DNA from: Rhodospirillales bacterium
GTDB lineage: Bacteria; Vulcanimicrobiota; Vulcanimicrobiia; Vulcanimicrobiales; Vulcanimicrobiaceae
DNA: 50,459 nt
Direction: 5' to 3'
Assembly: GCA_903970385.1 (NCBI GenBank)
Contig: CAJCIN010000283.1
Span: 1-50,459 of the forward strand
Part shown: piece after piece, positions 1-9,032 of the stretch
Layout of the letters: each line of letters opens with the position of its first letter
Position numbering within the stretch: position 1 is the stretch's first letter
Made by a program: the position numbers and the translations under genes
Notes under the pieces: generated by a model
What the model was told of the DNA's origin: nothing
Databases searched by the model: none
Seen by the model: only the letters and a program-made list of their open reading frames with translations

Positions 1-1107
1 GCCCGTAGTCGTGCCGTCGTGCGGAATCTCCGCTCCGCCGTCGTCGACGACGAGGAGCTCTCCGGACGTGACGAGTTCGACGCCTTGCCGCGCCTTGATC
101 TTCGCGCGCTCCGCGAGCGACAGCTTCGCATGGGCGGCGAGAGGCTCGCAAATGGTGATGAACGGCGCCGTTTCGGTCAACCCGTAGACCTGGGTGACCT
201 CCCACTTCAAATCGTTTTCAATGCGCTCGATCGTCGCGGCCGCGGGCGGCGCTCCCGCCGTCAACACGCGGACGCCCGGCGGCGCCGCCCGTCGCATCTC
301 TTCGGGCGCGTTCGCGATGCCGATCAGGACCGTCGGCGCGGCGCACATCAACGTGACGCGCTCGCGCGCGACCAGATCGAAGATTCGCGCCGCCTCGACT
401 TTCCGCAAACAGACGTGCGTGCCGCCGGCCGCGGTGATCGTCCACACGAACGTCCAACCGTTCGCGTGAAACATCGGCAGCGTCCACAGATAGCGCTCGT
501 CCGGCGTCATGTGCACGTGGATCATCGTGCCGACGGTGTTCGCGTACGCGCTCCGGTGCGTCACCATCACGCCCTTCGGATTCGCCGTCGTTCCGCTCGT
601 GTAGTTGATCGTGACGAGATCGTCTTCCGAGATCTCGGCGCGCTCGAAACCCGCACCGGACGCACGCGCGAGTTCGGTTTCGTAATCGAGCCAGCCGGGC
701 TTCGCGCCTTCCAGCGCGACGAACTGCTCGACGGCCGGGAGCTTGTCGCGAACGCTGTCGATCGCATCGATCTGATCGGCGTGCACGCACACGATGCGCG
801 AGCCGCTGTGGTTGATGATGTAGGCGAAGTCGTCCGGCGTCAGACGGTAATTGATCGGCACGACGATCGCGCCGATCTGGGGTACGGCATAGAAACCTTC
901 GAGCAGCGCGTGCGTGTTCGGAGCGAGATACGCGACGCGGTCGCCCTTGCGAATGCCGAGACGTTGCAGCACGGACGACCAAGTGTCGCAGCGCTCGCCG
1001 AACTGCGTGTACGTGTACCGAACGTTCTCGTCGACGACGGCCTCGCGATCCGGATAGATCCGGCGCGCGCGGCGCATGAAGTCGAGCGGCGTCATCGCGA
1101 TCTTCAT
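1..1107 (-). CDS. Acyl-CoA ligase (AMP-forming), C-terminus beyond the left edge
   Basis: Member of the adenylate-forming family that activates a carboxylic acid with ATP and CoA. I translated the minus strand by hand from ATG at 1107; the frame stays open to base 1, so about 369 residues are visible and the C-terminal subdomain is missing. The P-loop motif YTSGTTANPKGVM and the following MFHANGW segment are typical of fatty-acyl or short-chain acyl-CoA ligases. It follows the small gene at 1104-1355 with an ATGA overlap and is the last visible gene of the glpX-aldolase run. A second, different acyl-CoA synthetase lies at 34991-36763. Substrate chain length cannot be told from this fragment. 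Confidence 0.9.
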   Translation of the reverse strand, partial: MKIAMTPLDFMRRARRIYPDREAVVDENVRYTYTQFGERCDTWSSVLQRLGIRKGDRVAYLAPNTHALLEGFYAVPQIGAIVVPINYRLTPDDFAYIINHSGSRIVCVHADQIDAIDSVRDKLPAVEQFVALEGAKPGWLDYETELARASGAGFERAEISEDDLVTINYTSGTTANPKGVMVTHRSAYANTVGTMIHVHMTPDERYLWTLPMFHANGWTFVWTITAAGGTHVCLRKVEAARIFDLVARERVTLMCAAPTVLIGIANAPEEMRRAAPPGVRVLTAGAPPAAATIERIENDLKWEVTQVYGLTETAPFITICEPLAAHAKLSLAERAKIKARQGVELVTSGELLVVDDGGAEIPHDGTTTG

Positions 1108-1355
1108 GCCGGGTCCGCCTCGAGACCCGCCGTCGAGAGCGGCTCGTCGAGCGTCGCCGCGAGCGTCAGCCCGTCGGGAAGCGGGATTTCCTCGTCCAGC
1201 GGACGCTGCAGGCCGACGGCGAGCTCGCCGTTCTGCATCGCGGCGAGCCCGCGCATCTCCCAACCCTGCGAGCCCATGAGCGCGAGCGCCGGATCGACCG
1301 CGCCGGGATCGCCCGAGGCGATCGTGACGAACGCGAACTCGTAGCGCGAGCGCAT
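1104..1355 (-). CDS. Small DUF4177-like protein (83 aa)
   Basis: An 83-residue protein between the aldolase and the acyl-CoA ligase. The ATG at 1355 overlaps the aldolase stop (TGATG), and its own stop overlaps the ligase start, so it sits in a coupled operon. The N-terminal part has the pattern RYEFAFV ... MGSQGWEMRGLAA, which resembles the DUF4177 family (short proteins with a conserved 'GWELV'-type motif). The rest is acidic and has no recognised motif. No signal peptide or membrane segment is visible. Function unknown; the family link is a weak visual match. Confidence 0.7.
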   Translation of the reverse strand: MRSRYEFAFVTIASGDPGAVDPALALMGSQGWEMRGLAAMQNGELAVGLQRPLDEEIPLPDGLTLAATLDEPLSTAGLEADPA

Positions 1356-2407
1356 CAGCGGCTCAGGACGAGGCCCTTTTCCGCATCGGCCGACCACGTA
1401 CCGAGCGACGCGAGCGAATTCATCTGCGCGCGGTGATGGATCGCCTTCTGCGCGGCGTCGACGTTCTTGTCGTCGCCCTTCCACGTCGTGAGTGCCGCGT
1501 GCTGGAGCGCGCGACCGTACGAGAACGTGAGCGGCCACGGCGCGCCGAGCTTCTTGCCGAGCACGTTGAGCTCGTTGAGATGCGCGGTCGCTTCTTCGTC
1601 GCCCTGACCGCCGGAAAGGAACGCGATACCGGCGACCGCGGCGGGGACGCATCGCATCAAAATCGTCAGCGTGCGTTCCGCGACTTCGCTCACGGAGGCT
1701 TTCGATCCGGACTTCTGGCCCGGCACGACCATGCTCGGCTTGAGCACCATCTCTTCGTACTTCACGTTGAGGCGGTGCAGCTCGTTGAACACGTGGTGCA
1801 ACGTGCGTTCGTGCACGGCGAAGCTCGTCTCGATCGATTGCGCGGCGTTGCCGTCGCTCAACACTTCCGGTTCGACGATCGGCACGAGGCCGCCGGCCTG
1901 GCAGATGGCCGCGTAGCGCGCGAGCGCATGTGCGTTCGCATGCAGGCACGCATCCGTCGGGATGCCGGTCTTCTCGTCGATCGTGATGACGGCGCGCCAC
2001 TTCGCGAACTTCGCACCGAGCTTCACGTACTCGTCGACGCGCTTCGCGAGCCCGTCGAGGCCTTCCGTGATCTTCTCCTCGGGCTTCGCGAGCGCGAGCG
2101 GCTGGACGCCCGTGTCGAGCTTGATGCCCGGGAACGAGGCGTCGGACTGCAGGACGTCGACGAAACTCTTGCCGGCGCGACCGTTCTGGCGGATCGTCTC
2201 GTCGTACAAGATGACGCCGCTGAAGTACGAGCCGAATTCCGGCATCGTGAAGAGCATGTCGCGATAGTTGCGACGCATCTCCTCCGTCTCCGGAATGCCG
2301 AGCGGCGTGAAGCGTTTGTTCGCCGTCCCGGTGCTTTCGTCGGCGGCGAGGATGCCCTTACCGGGGGCGACCATCGCGCGGGCGACGGCTGCGAGTTCGC
2401 TGCTCAT
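1355..2407 (-). CDS. fba: Fructose-bisphosphate aldolase, class I
   Basis: Class I (Schiff-base) aldolase, 350 aa, interconverting fructose 1,6-bisphosphate with dihydroxyacetone phosphate and glyceraldehyde 3-phosphate in the cytosol. The N-terminus carries GKGILAADESTGT, and the central part KWRAVI and VPIVEPEVL, all typical of the animal/plant-type class I family. The lysine in EMVLKPSMV is the expected Schiff-base residue. ATG at 2407 overlaps the glpX stop (ATGA), which decides the start; the open frame extends further upstream only as a shadow of glpX. Paired with GlpX it forms consecutive steps of gluconeogenesis or the Calvin cycle. Confidence 0.95.
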   Translation of the reverse strand: MSSELAAVARAMVAPGKGILAADESTGTANKRFTPLGIPETEEMRRNYRDMLFTMPEFGSYFSGVILYDETIRQNGRAGKSFVDVLQSDASFPGIKLDTGVQPLALAKPEEKITEGLDGLAKRVDEYVKLGAKFAKWRAVITIDEKTGIPTDACLHANAHALARYAAICQAGGLVPIVEPEVLSDGNAAQSIETSFAVHERTLHHVFNELHRLNVKYEEMVLKPSMVVPGQKSGSKASVSEVAERTLTILMRCVPAAVAGIAFLSGGQGDEEATAHLNELNVLGKKLGAPWPLTFSYGRALQHAALTTWKGDDKNVDAAQKAIHHRAQMNSLASLGTWSADAEKGLVLSR

Positions 2408-3426
2408 GAAGGTACGTGCTCCTTGAGAAGGGTCGTTGAAGAGAGGCCGTTGAGGGCGCCGAGCTTGACGAACGCCTGGAGATCGTGCTTGCCGTCCACC
2501 ATGCGCGTCGTGTTCGTCAGGGAAGAGATGATGATCGACTGCGTGTACGCGGAACCGCGGACGTAGCTCACACCCTGGAGCAACTCGCCGTCGGTCACGC
2601 CCGTCGCCACGAGCATCGAGAGATCGGATCGGCAGAGGTCGTCGAGATTCAGCAGCTTCGTTGGATCGATGCCTTCTTCTTTCGCGATGGCTTCCTCGCC
2701 GTCGCGGAGCCAGAGCCGGCCCTGCATGTCGCCGCCGAGACACTTGATCGCGCACGCGGCGACGACGCCTTCGGTCGCACCGCCGATGCCGAGCAGGATG
2801 TCGATGCGGCTGCGCTCCTCGAGCGCGGCGATGATGCCGTTCGCGATGTCGCCGTCGCCGAACAGCCGCACGCGCGCGCCGAGTTCGCGCAGCTTGCGCA
2901 CGTACTCGTCGTTCCGCGGCCGCTCGAGCACGGCGACCGTGATCTCCTCGACGGGCCGGCCCATCGCGCGAGCGACGCTGCGAACGTTTTCCTCGACCGT
3001 CGCGTCGAGCGAGATCGCGCCCTTGGCTTGCTTACCGACGATGATCTTGTCCATGTACGCGATGTGCGTGTGGAAGAGCGAACCGCGTTCGGCGGCCGCG
3101 ACGACCGAGATCGCGCCGTGACCGCCCTTCGAGGCGAGCGTCGTGCCGTCGATCGGATCGACCGCGACGTCCATCTTCGGGCCGTCGCCCGTGCCGACGT
3201 GCTCGCCGATGTAGAGCATCGGCGCTTCGTCTTTCTCGCCCTCGCCGATGACGACGACGCCGTCGATGTCGACCTCGCCGAGGACGCCGCGCATCGCGTC
3301 GACGGCCGCTTGATCGACCCCGTTCTTGTCGCCCCGGCCGACGAGCTTGCCGGACACGATCGCAGCGGCTTCGGTCGCGCGCAGGAATTCCAACTCGACC
3401 CGAGCGTCGATCCGTCGTCTCGTCAT
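2404..3426 (-). CDS. glpX: Fructose-1,6-bisphosphatase class II (GlpX)
   Basis: Class II FBPase, 340 aa, hydrolysing fructose 1,6-bisphosphate to fructose 6-phosphate (in some bacteria also sedoheptulose bisphosphate). The metal-binding motifs GEGEKDEAPML and VDPIDGTT are intact, and GGATEGVVAACAIKCLGG near residue 215 is characteristic of GlpX. I chose ATG at 3426, just downstream of a possible -10 element; an in-frame ATG at 3453 would add nine residues of poor match. First gene of the minus-strand run with aldolase, so the two opposing sugar-phosphate enzymes are co-translated. Divergent from the kynureninase-like gene at 3530. Confidence 0.96.
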   Translation of the reverse strand: MTRRRIDARVELEFLRATEAAAIVSGKLVGRGDKNGVDQAAVDAMRGVLGEVDIDGVVVIGEGEKDEAPMLYIGEHVGTGDGPKMDVAVDPIDGTTLASKGGHGAISVVAAAERGSLFHTHIAYMDKIIVGKQAKGAISLDATVEENVRSVARAMGRPVEEITVAVLERPRNDEYVRKLRELGARVRLFGDGDIANGIIAALEERSRIDILLGIGGATEGVVAACAIKCLGGDMQGRLWLRDGEEAIAKEEGIDPTKLLNLDDLCRSDLSMLVATGVTDGELLQGVSYVRGSAYTQSIIISSLTNTTRMVDGKHDLQAFVKLGALNGLSSTTLLKEHVPS

Positions 3427-3431
3427 GCCGT

Positions 3432-3460
3432 ACCATAGTGCGCGAGCGGCCAAAAGTCAT
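3432..3460 (-). promoter_or_regulatory. Possible glpX promoter, giving a near-leaderless transcript
   Basis: On the minus strand a -35-like ATGACT (3460-3455) and a -10-like TATGGT (3437-3432) are separated by 17 nt. The -10 ends 5 nt before the glpX ATG, so initiation would fall at or next to the start codon. Each hexamer matches the sigma70 consensus at 4 of 6 positions, so this is only suggestive. No ribosome binding site precedes the ATG, consistent with a leaderless mRNA. Confidence 0.3.
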
Positions 3461-3529
3461 GCCGCCATAAGACCGACGCCCGCGGGGTCCTTCGGGCGGT
3501 ACGGGAAGGGGCCCGTCGAACGTCGCGTC

Positions 3530-4684
3530 ATGCCCACCACCACGGCGCCGCGCCTGCGCGAGCGCTTCCCCACGCTCGCGAACGCGACGTATCTCGTTTC
3601 TCATTCGATGGGCGCGCCGCCGCTCGGCGCGCGCGACGCTCTACGCGCGTACTGGGACGCGTGGGCCGAGAACGGCCCCGAGGCGTGGGATCGCTGGCTG
3701 CCGGAAATCGCGGAGATCGCGGACGGGCTCGGCTCGATTTTCGGCGCGCCGCCCGGCAGCGTGTCGCTCGTTCCGAACGTGTCCCTCGCGCAAGCCGCGA
3801 TCGCGTCGGCACGTTCGTTCGCCGCGCCGCGTTGCAACGTCGTGATCGAAGCGACGCAGTTTCCGACCGTGACGTACCTTTGGAAGGCGTGGGAACGCTA
3901 CGGGGCCCGCGTCGTCGAGGTGCCGTCCGACGACGGACGCACGATGTCGACCGATCGCATCTGTAGCGCGATCGACGAACGCACGGCCGTCGTCGCCCTC
4001 TCGCACGCGGCCTACGTCTCCGGGGCGACGATCGACGTTGCCGCGATCGCGGCGCGGTGCCGCGAGGCGGGAGCGCTCTTCGTCCTCGACGCGTACCAAA
4101 CGACCGGTATCGTTCCGTTCGATGCCGTCGCGCTCGGCGTCGACGTGGTCGTCGGCGGCAGCCACAAGTGGCTGTGCGGCGGCGCGGGCTGCGGCTTCGT
4201 TTACGTGCGTCCCGGCCTTCGCGCGCAGCTCGAACCGGCGATCACCGGCTGGATGGGTCACGCGGAACCGTTCGCGTTCGAAGCGGCGCCGATCCGGCTC
4301 GCCGAGGGCGCGCATCGCTTCAACACGGGAACGCCGACCGTGCCGGGCTACCTCGCGGCGCGTGCGGGCCACGACGCGATTCGCGAGCTCGGCGTCGAAG
4401 CGATTCACGCGCACAACGTGCGCCTGACGACAGTCCTCGCGGACGGCGCGCTCGCACGCGGGTTCGACGTGCCGACGCCGCTCGATCCGCAGCGGCGTAC
4501 GGGCTGGATCGGCATGGACTTCGACGGCGCGGATCGCGCCGCGGCCGCGCTGTTCGAACGCCGCATCTTCGTCGACTACCGGCCCGGCTGCGGCCTGCGC
4601 GTCAGCCCCCACTTCTACACGTCGGACGACGACGTCGACGCGTTCTTCACGGCGGTCGACGAGATCCGGCGCGCGACCGCGTGA
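3530..4684 (+). CDS. Kynureninase-like class V aminotransferase-fold PLP enzyme
   Basis: A 384-residue PLP enzyme of the class V aminotransferase fold. The PLP lysine is K213 in GGSHKWLCGG, with the upstream aspartate in LDAYQTTG. The block LCGGAGCGFVYV followed by GWMGHAEPFAF resembles kynureninase, which cleaves kynurenine to anthranilate and alanine; isopenicillin-N epimerase-like or cysteine-desulfurase-like relatives remain possible. ATG at 3530 follows a purine-rich GGGAAGGGG about 20 nt upstream; an upstream extension in this frame is antisense to glpX. Its stop overlaps the next gene (GTGA). A formamidase-like hydrolase is at 32721, but no tryptophan dioxygenase is in the window. Confidence 0.8.
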   Translation: MPTTTAPRLRERFPTLANATYLVSHSMGAPPLGARDALRAYWDAWAENGPEAWDRWLPEIAEIADGLGSIFGAPPGSVSLVPNVSLAQAAIASARSFAAPRCNVVIEATQFPTVTYLWKAWERYGARVVEVPSDDGRTMSTDRICSAIDERTAVVALSHAAYVSGATIDVAAIAARCREAGALFVLDAYQTTGIVPFDAVALGVDVVVGGSHKWLCGGAGCGFVYVRPGLRAQLEPAITGWMGHAEPFAFEAAPIRLAEGAHRFNTGTPTVPGYLAARAGHDAIRELGVEAIHAHNVRLTTVLADGALARGFDVPTPLDPQRRTGWIGMDFDGADRAAAALFERRIFVDYRPGCGLRVSPHFYTSDDDVDAFFTAVDEIRRATA

Positions 4685-5262
4685 ACGCCGCGCGCTCCGT
4701 CATCGCGACCGCTCTCGCGGGCCTCGCCGCGTTCGCATGCGCGTCCCGCGCCGGCGCGATGTCCGGCGTTCCGCCGCTGCCGCGCTGCATCGTCGCGGAC
4801 GCGACGCTTTCGACGCGGCTGGATTCGGCCGTCAACACGGCGGGTGACGCCTTCGCGTTCACGATCGTCGATCGCGTCGACGCGAACGGACCGATCCCGG
4901 AAATCCCGCCGGGCACGAAGGGGTACGGCGTCGTCGCGTTCGCCGCGCATGCGAACGGTGCCGGCGTTCCGGGACGGCTCGTCGTCGAGCCGCGGTTTCT
5001 CGCCTTACCGGACGGTTCGCATTTCTCGGTGATGGCCGATCCGCAACTCGCGGAAGCGTTCGCGCAAGGATCGAGCAGCAACGTTCCGGGTGCGCTCGAA
5101 CTCGTGCCGGGCATCGGCCTCGCCATCACGGGCTACAACGCGTTGCATCGCGGCAAGGAAGTCGTTCTGGAAAAGGGCATGCCGTTTCGCGTCGTCCTCG
5201 GCGACGATCTCGCTTCGGCGACGTGCTTCGTGCCGTCGCCGGACGCGCTCAACGTCCGATGA
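4681..5262 (+). CDS. Secreted protein of unknown function (193 aa)
   Basis: Starts with GTG at 4681, overlapping the previous stop (GTGA). The N-terminus is a signal peptide: a short basic stretch, then a hydrophobic run rich in Ala and Leu, ending near ASRAGA at about residue 26. The mature part contains an IPPGTKGYG loop and a hydrophobic GALELVPGIGLAITGYN segment near residues 140-156, which could insert in a membrane or be a buried strand. I recognise no family. Coupling to the kynureninase-like gene and to the next gene suggests one transcript, but a functional link is not evident. Confidence 0.75.
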   Translation: MNAARSVIATALAGLAAFACASRAGAMSGVPPLPRCIVADATLSTRLDSAVNTAGDAFAFTIVDRVDANGPIPEIPPGTKGYGVVAFAAHANGAGVPGRLVVEPRFLALPDGSHFSVMADPQLAEAFAQGSSSNVPGALELVPGIGLAITGYNALHRGKEVVLEKGMPFRVVLGDDLASATCFVPSPDALNVR

Positions 5263-5678
5263 TCCGCGCCGAATTTATCACGGGGATCGTCACGGCGAGC
5301 GCGTCGCCGTTACCGCTACCGACGGCGCTGCCGACCGGTTCCCCGTCGATCGTCGTCTACCACGTGCGCGACGGCGCGGCGACTCCGACGCCCGAGGGTC
5401 TCTTGCACGCGAAGGGCGTGCACGTGAACGTCTCGACCGATCCGGCGGACGTCGCCGCCGCACAGGCGGCCGTCGACGCCGCAGGGGCGTCCCTCGCTCC
5501 CGCGGCGCCGTTCGATGCGCGCTGGGCCATCCGGTTCGAAACGGCGACCGGCCGGTCCGTCCACAGCGTCTATTGCGATGCCGGCGGCGCGGCCGGGCAG
5601 ATCGACGGTCACGCCGTGACGTTCGCGAACGGCGCGAGCCTGATCGCGTACCTCGAGCGACGCTTCGGGGAGCGCTGA
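5259..5678 (+). CDS. Unknown small protein (139 aa)
   Basis: ATG at 5259 overlaps the preceding stop (ATGA), so I prefer it to an upstream in-frame ATG at 5223 that lies inside the neighbour. The sequence is low in charge at the N-terminus (a Pro/Leu/Ser-rich stretch) and has two central cysteine-poor alpha/beta-like halves ending in SLIAYLERRF. No family recognised, no clear signal peptide, no membrane helix. It closes the kynureninase-like operon; formate dehydrogenase begins 64 nt later. Confidence 0.7.
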   Translation: MIRAEFITGIVTASASPLPLPTALPTGSPSIVVYHVRDGAATPTPEGLLHAKGVHVNVSTDPADVAAAQAAVDAAGASLAPAAPFDARWAIRFETATGRSVHSVYCDAGGAAGQIDGHAVTFANGASLIAYLERRFGER

Positions 5679-5742
5679 TCGCGCGCGGGCCACGTCCGCG
5701 GCGTCCAACGGATAAGCACGCGGTAGCGGGGTAGGAAACGGA

Positions 5743-8700
5743 ATGGCCATCAAACGACCGGCGATCGATCTGACGGGCGCGCTCGGGCGGGCGATCGCGA
5801 AGCTCCGGCTCGGCGATCGCGTTGCGATGCTGCCGAACGTCGAATCGAAACGCTCGCGCGCGCTGAAGGGCCGGATCGCGAACGCGAAAGCGGTGACGAG
5901 CGTGTGTCCGTATTGCGCGGTCGGGTGTTCGACGCTCGCATACGTGAGCGACGAGGGGAAGCTGCTCGACGTCGAGGGCAACCCGGACAGCCCCGTGAGC
6001 GGCGGCCACCTCTGCCCGAAAGGCTCCGCGATCTTCGGGCTCACGGTCAACGAGCAACGCTGGACGACCGCGAAGTATCGCGCGCCGTACGCCGCCGAAT
6101 GGACGGACGTGCCGCGCGACTGGGCGTTGCAACGCATCGCCGAACGCTTCAAGGAAACGCGCGACGCGACGTTCGTTCGCACGGGGCCCGACGGGAAACG
6201 ACTGGGTCACACGCTCGGCATCGCGTCGCTCGGCGGCGCTACGTTCGGCGTCGAAGAGAACTACCTCTTACAGAAGCTCTTCAAGTCGGCCGGCGTCGTG
6301 TCGGTCGAGAACCAAGCCCGAATATGACATAGCTCGACGGTGCCTGGTCTAGGCACCTCGTTCGGTCGCGGCGGCGCGACGACGTACGTTCAAGATCTTC
6401 GCAACAGCGATTGCATCTTGATCGAAGGCTCGAACTTCGCGGAGTGCCATCCCGTCGCGTTCCGCTTCGTCATGGAGGCGAAGGAACGCGGCGCGAAGAT
6501 CATCCACGTCGATCCGCGCTTCACGCGCACGTCCGCGGTCGCCGACGTCTACGCGCCGATCCGGAGCGGCAGCGACATCGTGTTCCTCGGGGCGCTCATC
6601 TCGTGGATGCTGCGCAACGAACGCTACTTCAAAGAGTACGTGCTCGCGTACACCAACGCGTCGTACCTCGTGCGCGAAGATTTCCGCGACACCGAAGACC
6701 TCGACGGCCTCTTCTCCGGCTGGCAGCAACCGGAGCCGAAGACGGAAACGCCGACCGATCGCGGCAGCCACGCATCGATGGGATCGGACGAACACCGGGC
6801 GGCGCCCGGCTCGTACGATCAGGAAACGTGGCAGTTCGAAACCGAAGAAGTTCCGCGCTTCGACGGCGCGGGCACCGTTCGCGTGCCGAAGCGCGATGCG
6901 ACGCTCCAACATCCGCGCTGCGTGATCAACGTCTTACGCCGGCACTTCGAACGCTACACGCCGGAGATGGTCGAGGACGTCTGCGGGACGCCGAGCGAGA
7001 GCTTCCACACGATCGCGAATCTCCTCGCCGACAACAGCACGCGCGAGCGCACGACGGCGTTCGCGTACGCCGTCGGCTGGACGCAACACACGGTCGGCGT
7101 GCAGTACATCCGCACGGCCGCGATCTTGCAGACGCTGCTCGGCAACATGGGCCGCCCCGGCGGCGGGATCATGGCGCTGCGCGGCCACGCGAACATCCAG
7201 GGTGCGACCGACATCCCGACGCTGTACGATCTGCTGCCGGGTTATCTGCCGATGCCCTCCGCGCTGCGCGACGAACAGACGCTCGCCGCATACCTCGCTT
7301 CGGCGAGCAAACCCACCGGCTGGTGGTTCAACACGCCGAAGTACGTCGTGTCGTTGCTCAAAGCGTACTACGGCGACGCGGCCACGGCCGAGAACGATTT
7401 CTGCTTCGACTACCTGCCGCAGATCGCGGGCGACTACTCGGCGCTACCGACGCAAATGTCGATGAAGGACGGCAACGTCGACGGCTATTTCGTGATCGGT
7501 CAGAATCCGGCGTCGTCGGGCATGAACGCCGAGATGGCGCGCGCGGCGATGGAGCGCTTGAAGTGGATGGTCGTCGTCGATTCGTACGAGACGGAGACGG
7601 CATCGTTCTGGAAACGCGAGGGCGCCGACCCGAGCTCGATCGCGACCGAACTCTTCTTCTTGCCGGCCGCGACCGTGCTCGAAAAAGAAGGCACGATGGT
7701 CAACACCAACCGGCTGCTGCAGTGGCACGACCGCGCGCTCGACCCGGCGGGCGAGGCGCGTTCGGATCTCTACTACTTCTACGAACTCGGCAATCGCCTG
7801 AAGGCGCTGTACGCGGGCTCGACGGATCCGAAGGATCGCGGGCTGCTCGACCTCACGTGGACGTACGAGAGCGACGACGCGCACGAACGCGCGCTCGGCG
7901 AACCCTCGGCGACGAAAGTCTTGCGAGAGATCAACGGCTACGTCGCCGAGCCCGGCAAGGCGCCGGACGCGTGCGAGCAAGTCGCCGGCTTCGCCGATCT
8001 CAAAGACGACGGCACGACGGCCGCGGGCTGCTGGATCTACAGCGGCGTCCATCCGGATCGGACGAAGAACCGCGCGCGGTCGCGCAACGCCGACGACGTC
8101 GCGTCGCTCGACTGGGGCTTCGCGTGGCCCGCGAACCGCCGCATGCTCTACAATCGCGCGTCGGCCGATCCCGACGGCAGACCGTGGAGCGAACGCAAGC
8201 GCTACATGTCGTGGGACGAAGGCGCCGGGACATGGGTCGGGCCGGACATCGTCGACTTTCCCGCGACGAAGTCGCCGCACGAGCCGGCGAAACCCGGCGC
8301 GAGCGGCGTCGACGCGCACGCGGGGAGCGATCCGTTCATCATGCAGCTCGACGGTCGCGCGCAGTTATTCGTCGCGACCTCGCTCAAGGACGGCCCGCTT
8401 CCCGCGCACTACGAGCCGCTGGAGTCGCCCGTCGCAAACTTGGTCTACACGCAGCAGAACAATCCGAGCCTGCGCGAGTGGAATCGTTCGGACAATCCCT
8501 CGAACGGGACGGACAATCCCGACTATCCGTACGTGCTGACGACGTACCGCTTGACGGAACAATCGGGCATCATGACGCGGTACGTGCCGTGGCTCGCGGA
8601 ATTGCAACCCGCGCTCTTCGCGGAGATCGATCCCGAACTCGCGGTGACGGTCGGTGTGCGCAACGGCGACTGGGTCACGGTCGTGACGAAGCTCGGCGAG

Positions 8701-9021
8701 ATCGAGGCGCGCGCGCTCGTGAGCGGCCGCATGCGACCGCTGCGTCTCGGCAGGGGACGTCGCGTCCATCAGGTCGGCGTCCCGTACAACTACGGTAGCC
8801 TCGGCTTCACGTCGGGCGATCCGATCGGGCAACTCGTGCCGCTCGCGATGGATCCGAACGTCTCGATCCACGAGGCAAAGACCATCACGTGCAACGTGCG
8901 CGCCGGCCGTCGCCGTGAGTACGTTGCGGCCGGTCGGGCCGTCGACGAAAACGTGCCGGCGGACGAGAAGCAACCGCACGGTGCGCCGGAAGCGCACGGG
9001 GCCGACGGCGGCCCCGGCTAG
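5743..9021 (+). CDS. fdhA: Formate dehydrogenase catalytic subunit, selenoprotein (UGA = Sec195)
   Basis: Molybdenum/tungsten bis-MGD subunit oxidising formate to CO2, 1092 residues if the in-frame TGA at 6325-6327 is read as selenocysteine. Residues before it end VENQARI, and residues after it read HSSTVPGLGTSFGRGG, which matches the Sec-His active site of FdnG-type enzymes; the frame continues unbroken to 9021. The N-terminal 4Fe-4S site is C55, C58, C62 and C91 (CPYCAVGC ... CPKG). ATG at 5743 has TAGGAAA upstream. No twin-arginine signal is present in the first 55 residues, unlike E. coli FdnG/FdoG. First gene of an operon with fdhB, nrfD, fdhD and moeA. A Cys homologue or a pseudogene is unlikely because both halves are fully conserved. 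Confidence 0.95.
6325..6360 (+). promoter_or_regulatory. Selenocysteine UGA codon and bSECIS hairpin
   Basis: The TGA at 6325-6327 is followed by a hairpin: a perfect 7-bp stem 6339-6345/6351-6357 closed by the loop GGTCT (6346-6350). Below a single bulged C (6338), CGA (6335-6337) pairs with TCG (6358-6360). As I remember the E. coli fdhF element, its apical loop also contains GGUCU, with a bulged base on the 5' side and 18 nt between UGA and that loop; here the spacing is also 18 nt. This is the structure SelB binds to recode UGA. selA, selB, selD and the Sec tRNA are not in the window. Confidence 0.88.
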
Positions 9022-9032
9022 AACGAGGCGAT

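Noticed and set aside
19-1344. Long plus-strand frame at the left edge
   Set aside because: It is Arg/His/Asp-rich and antisense to the acyl-CoA ligase and small protein, whose motifs are clear.
6340-9021. Separate gene starting at GTG 6340, or a frameshifted fdhA pseudogene
   Set aside because: The frame is the same as the upstream part, the interrupting codon is a single TGA at the Sec position, and a bSECIS hairpin follows; one selenoprotein explains everything.
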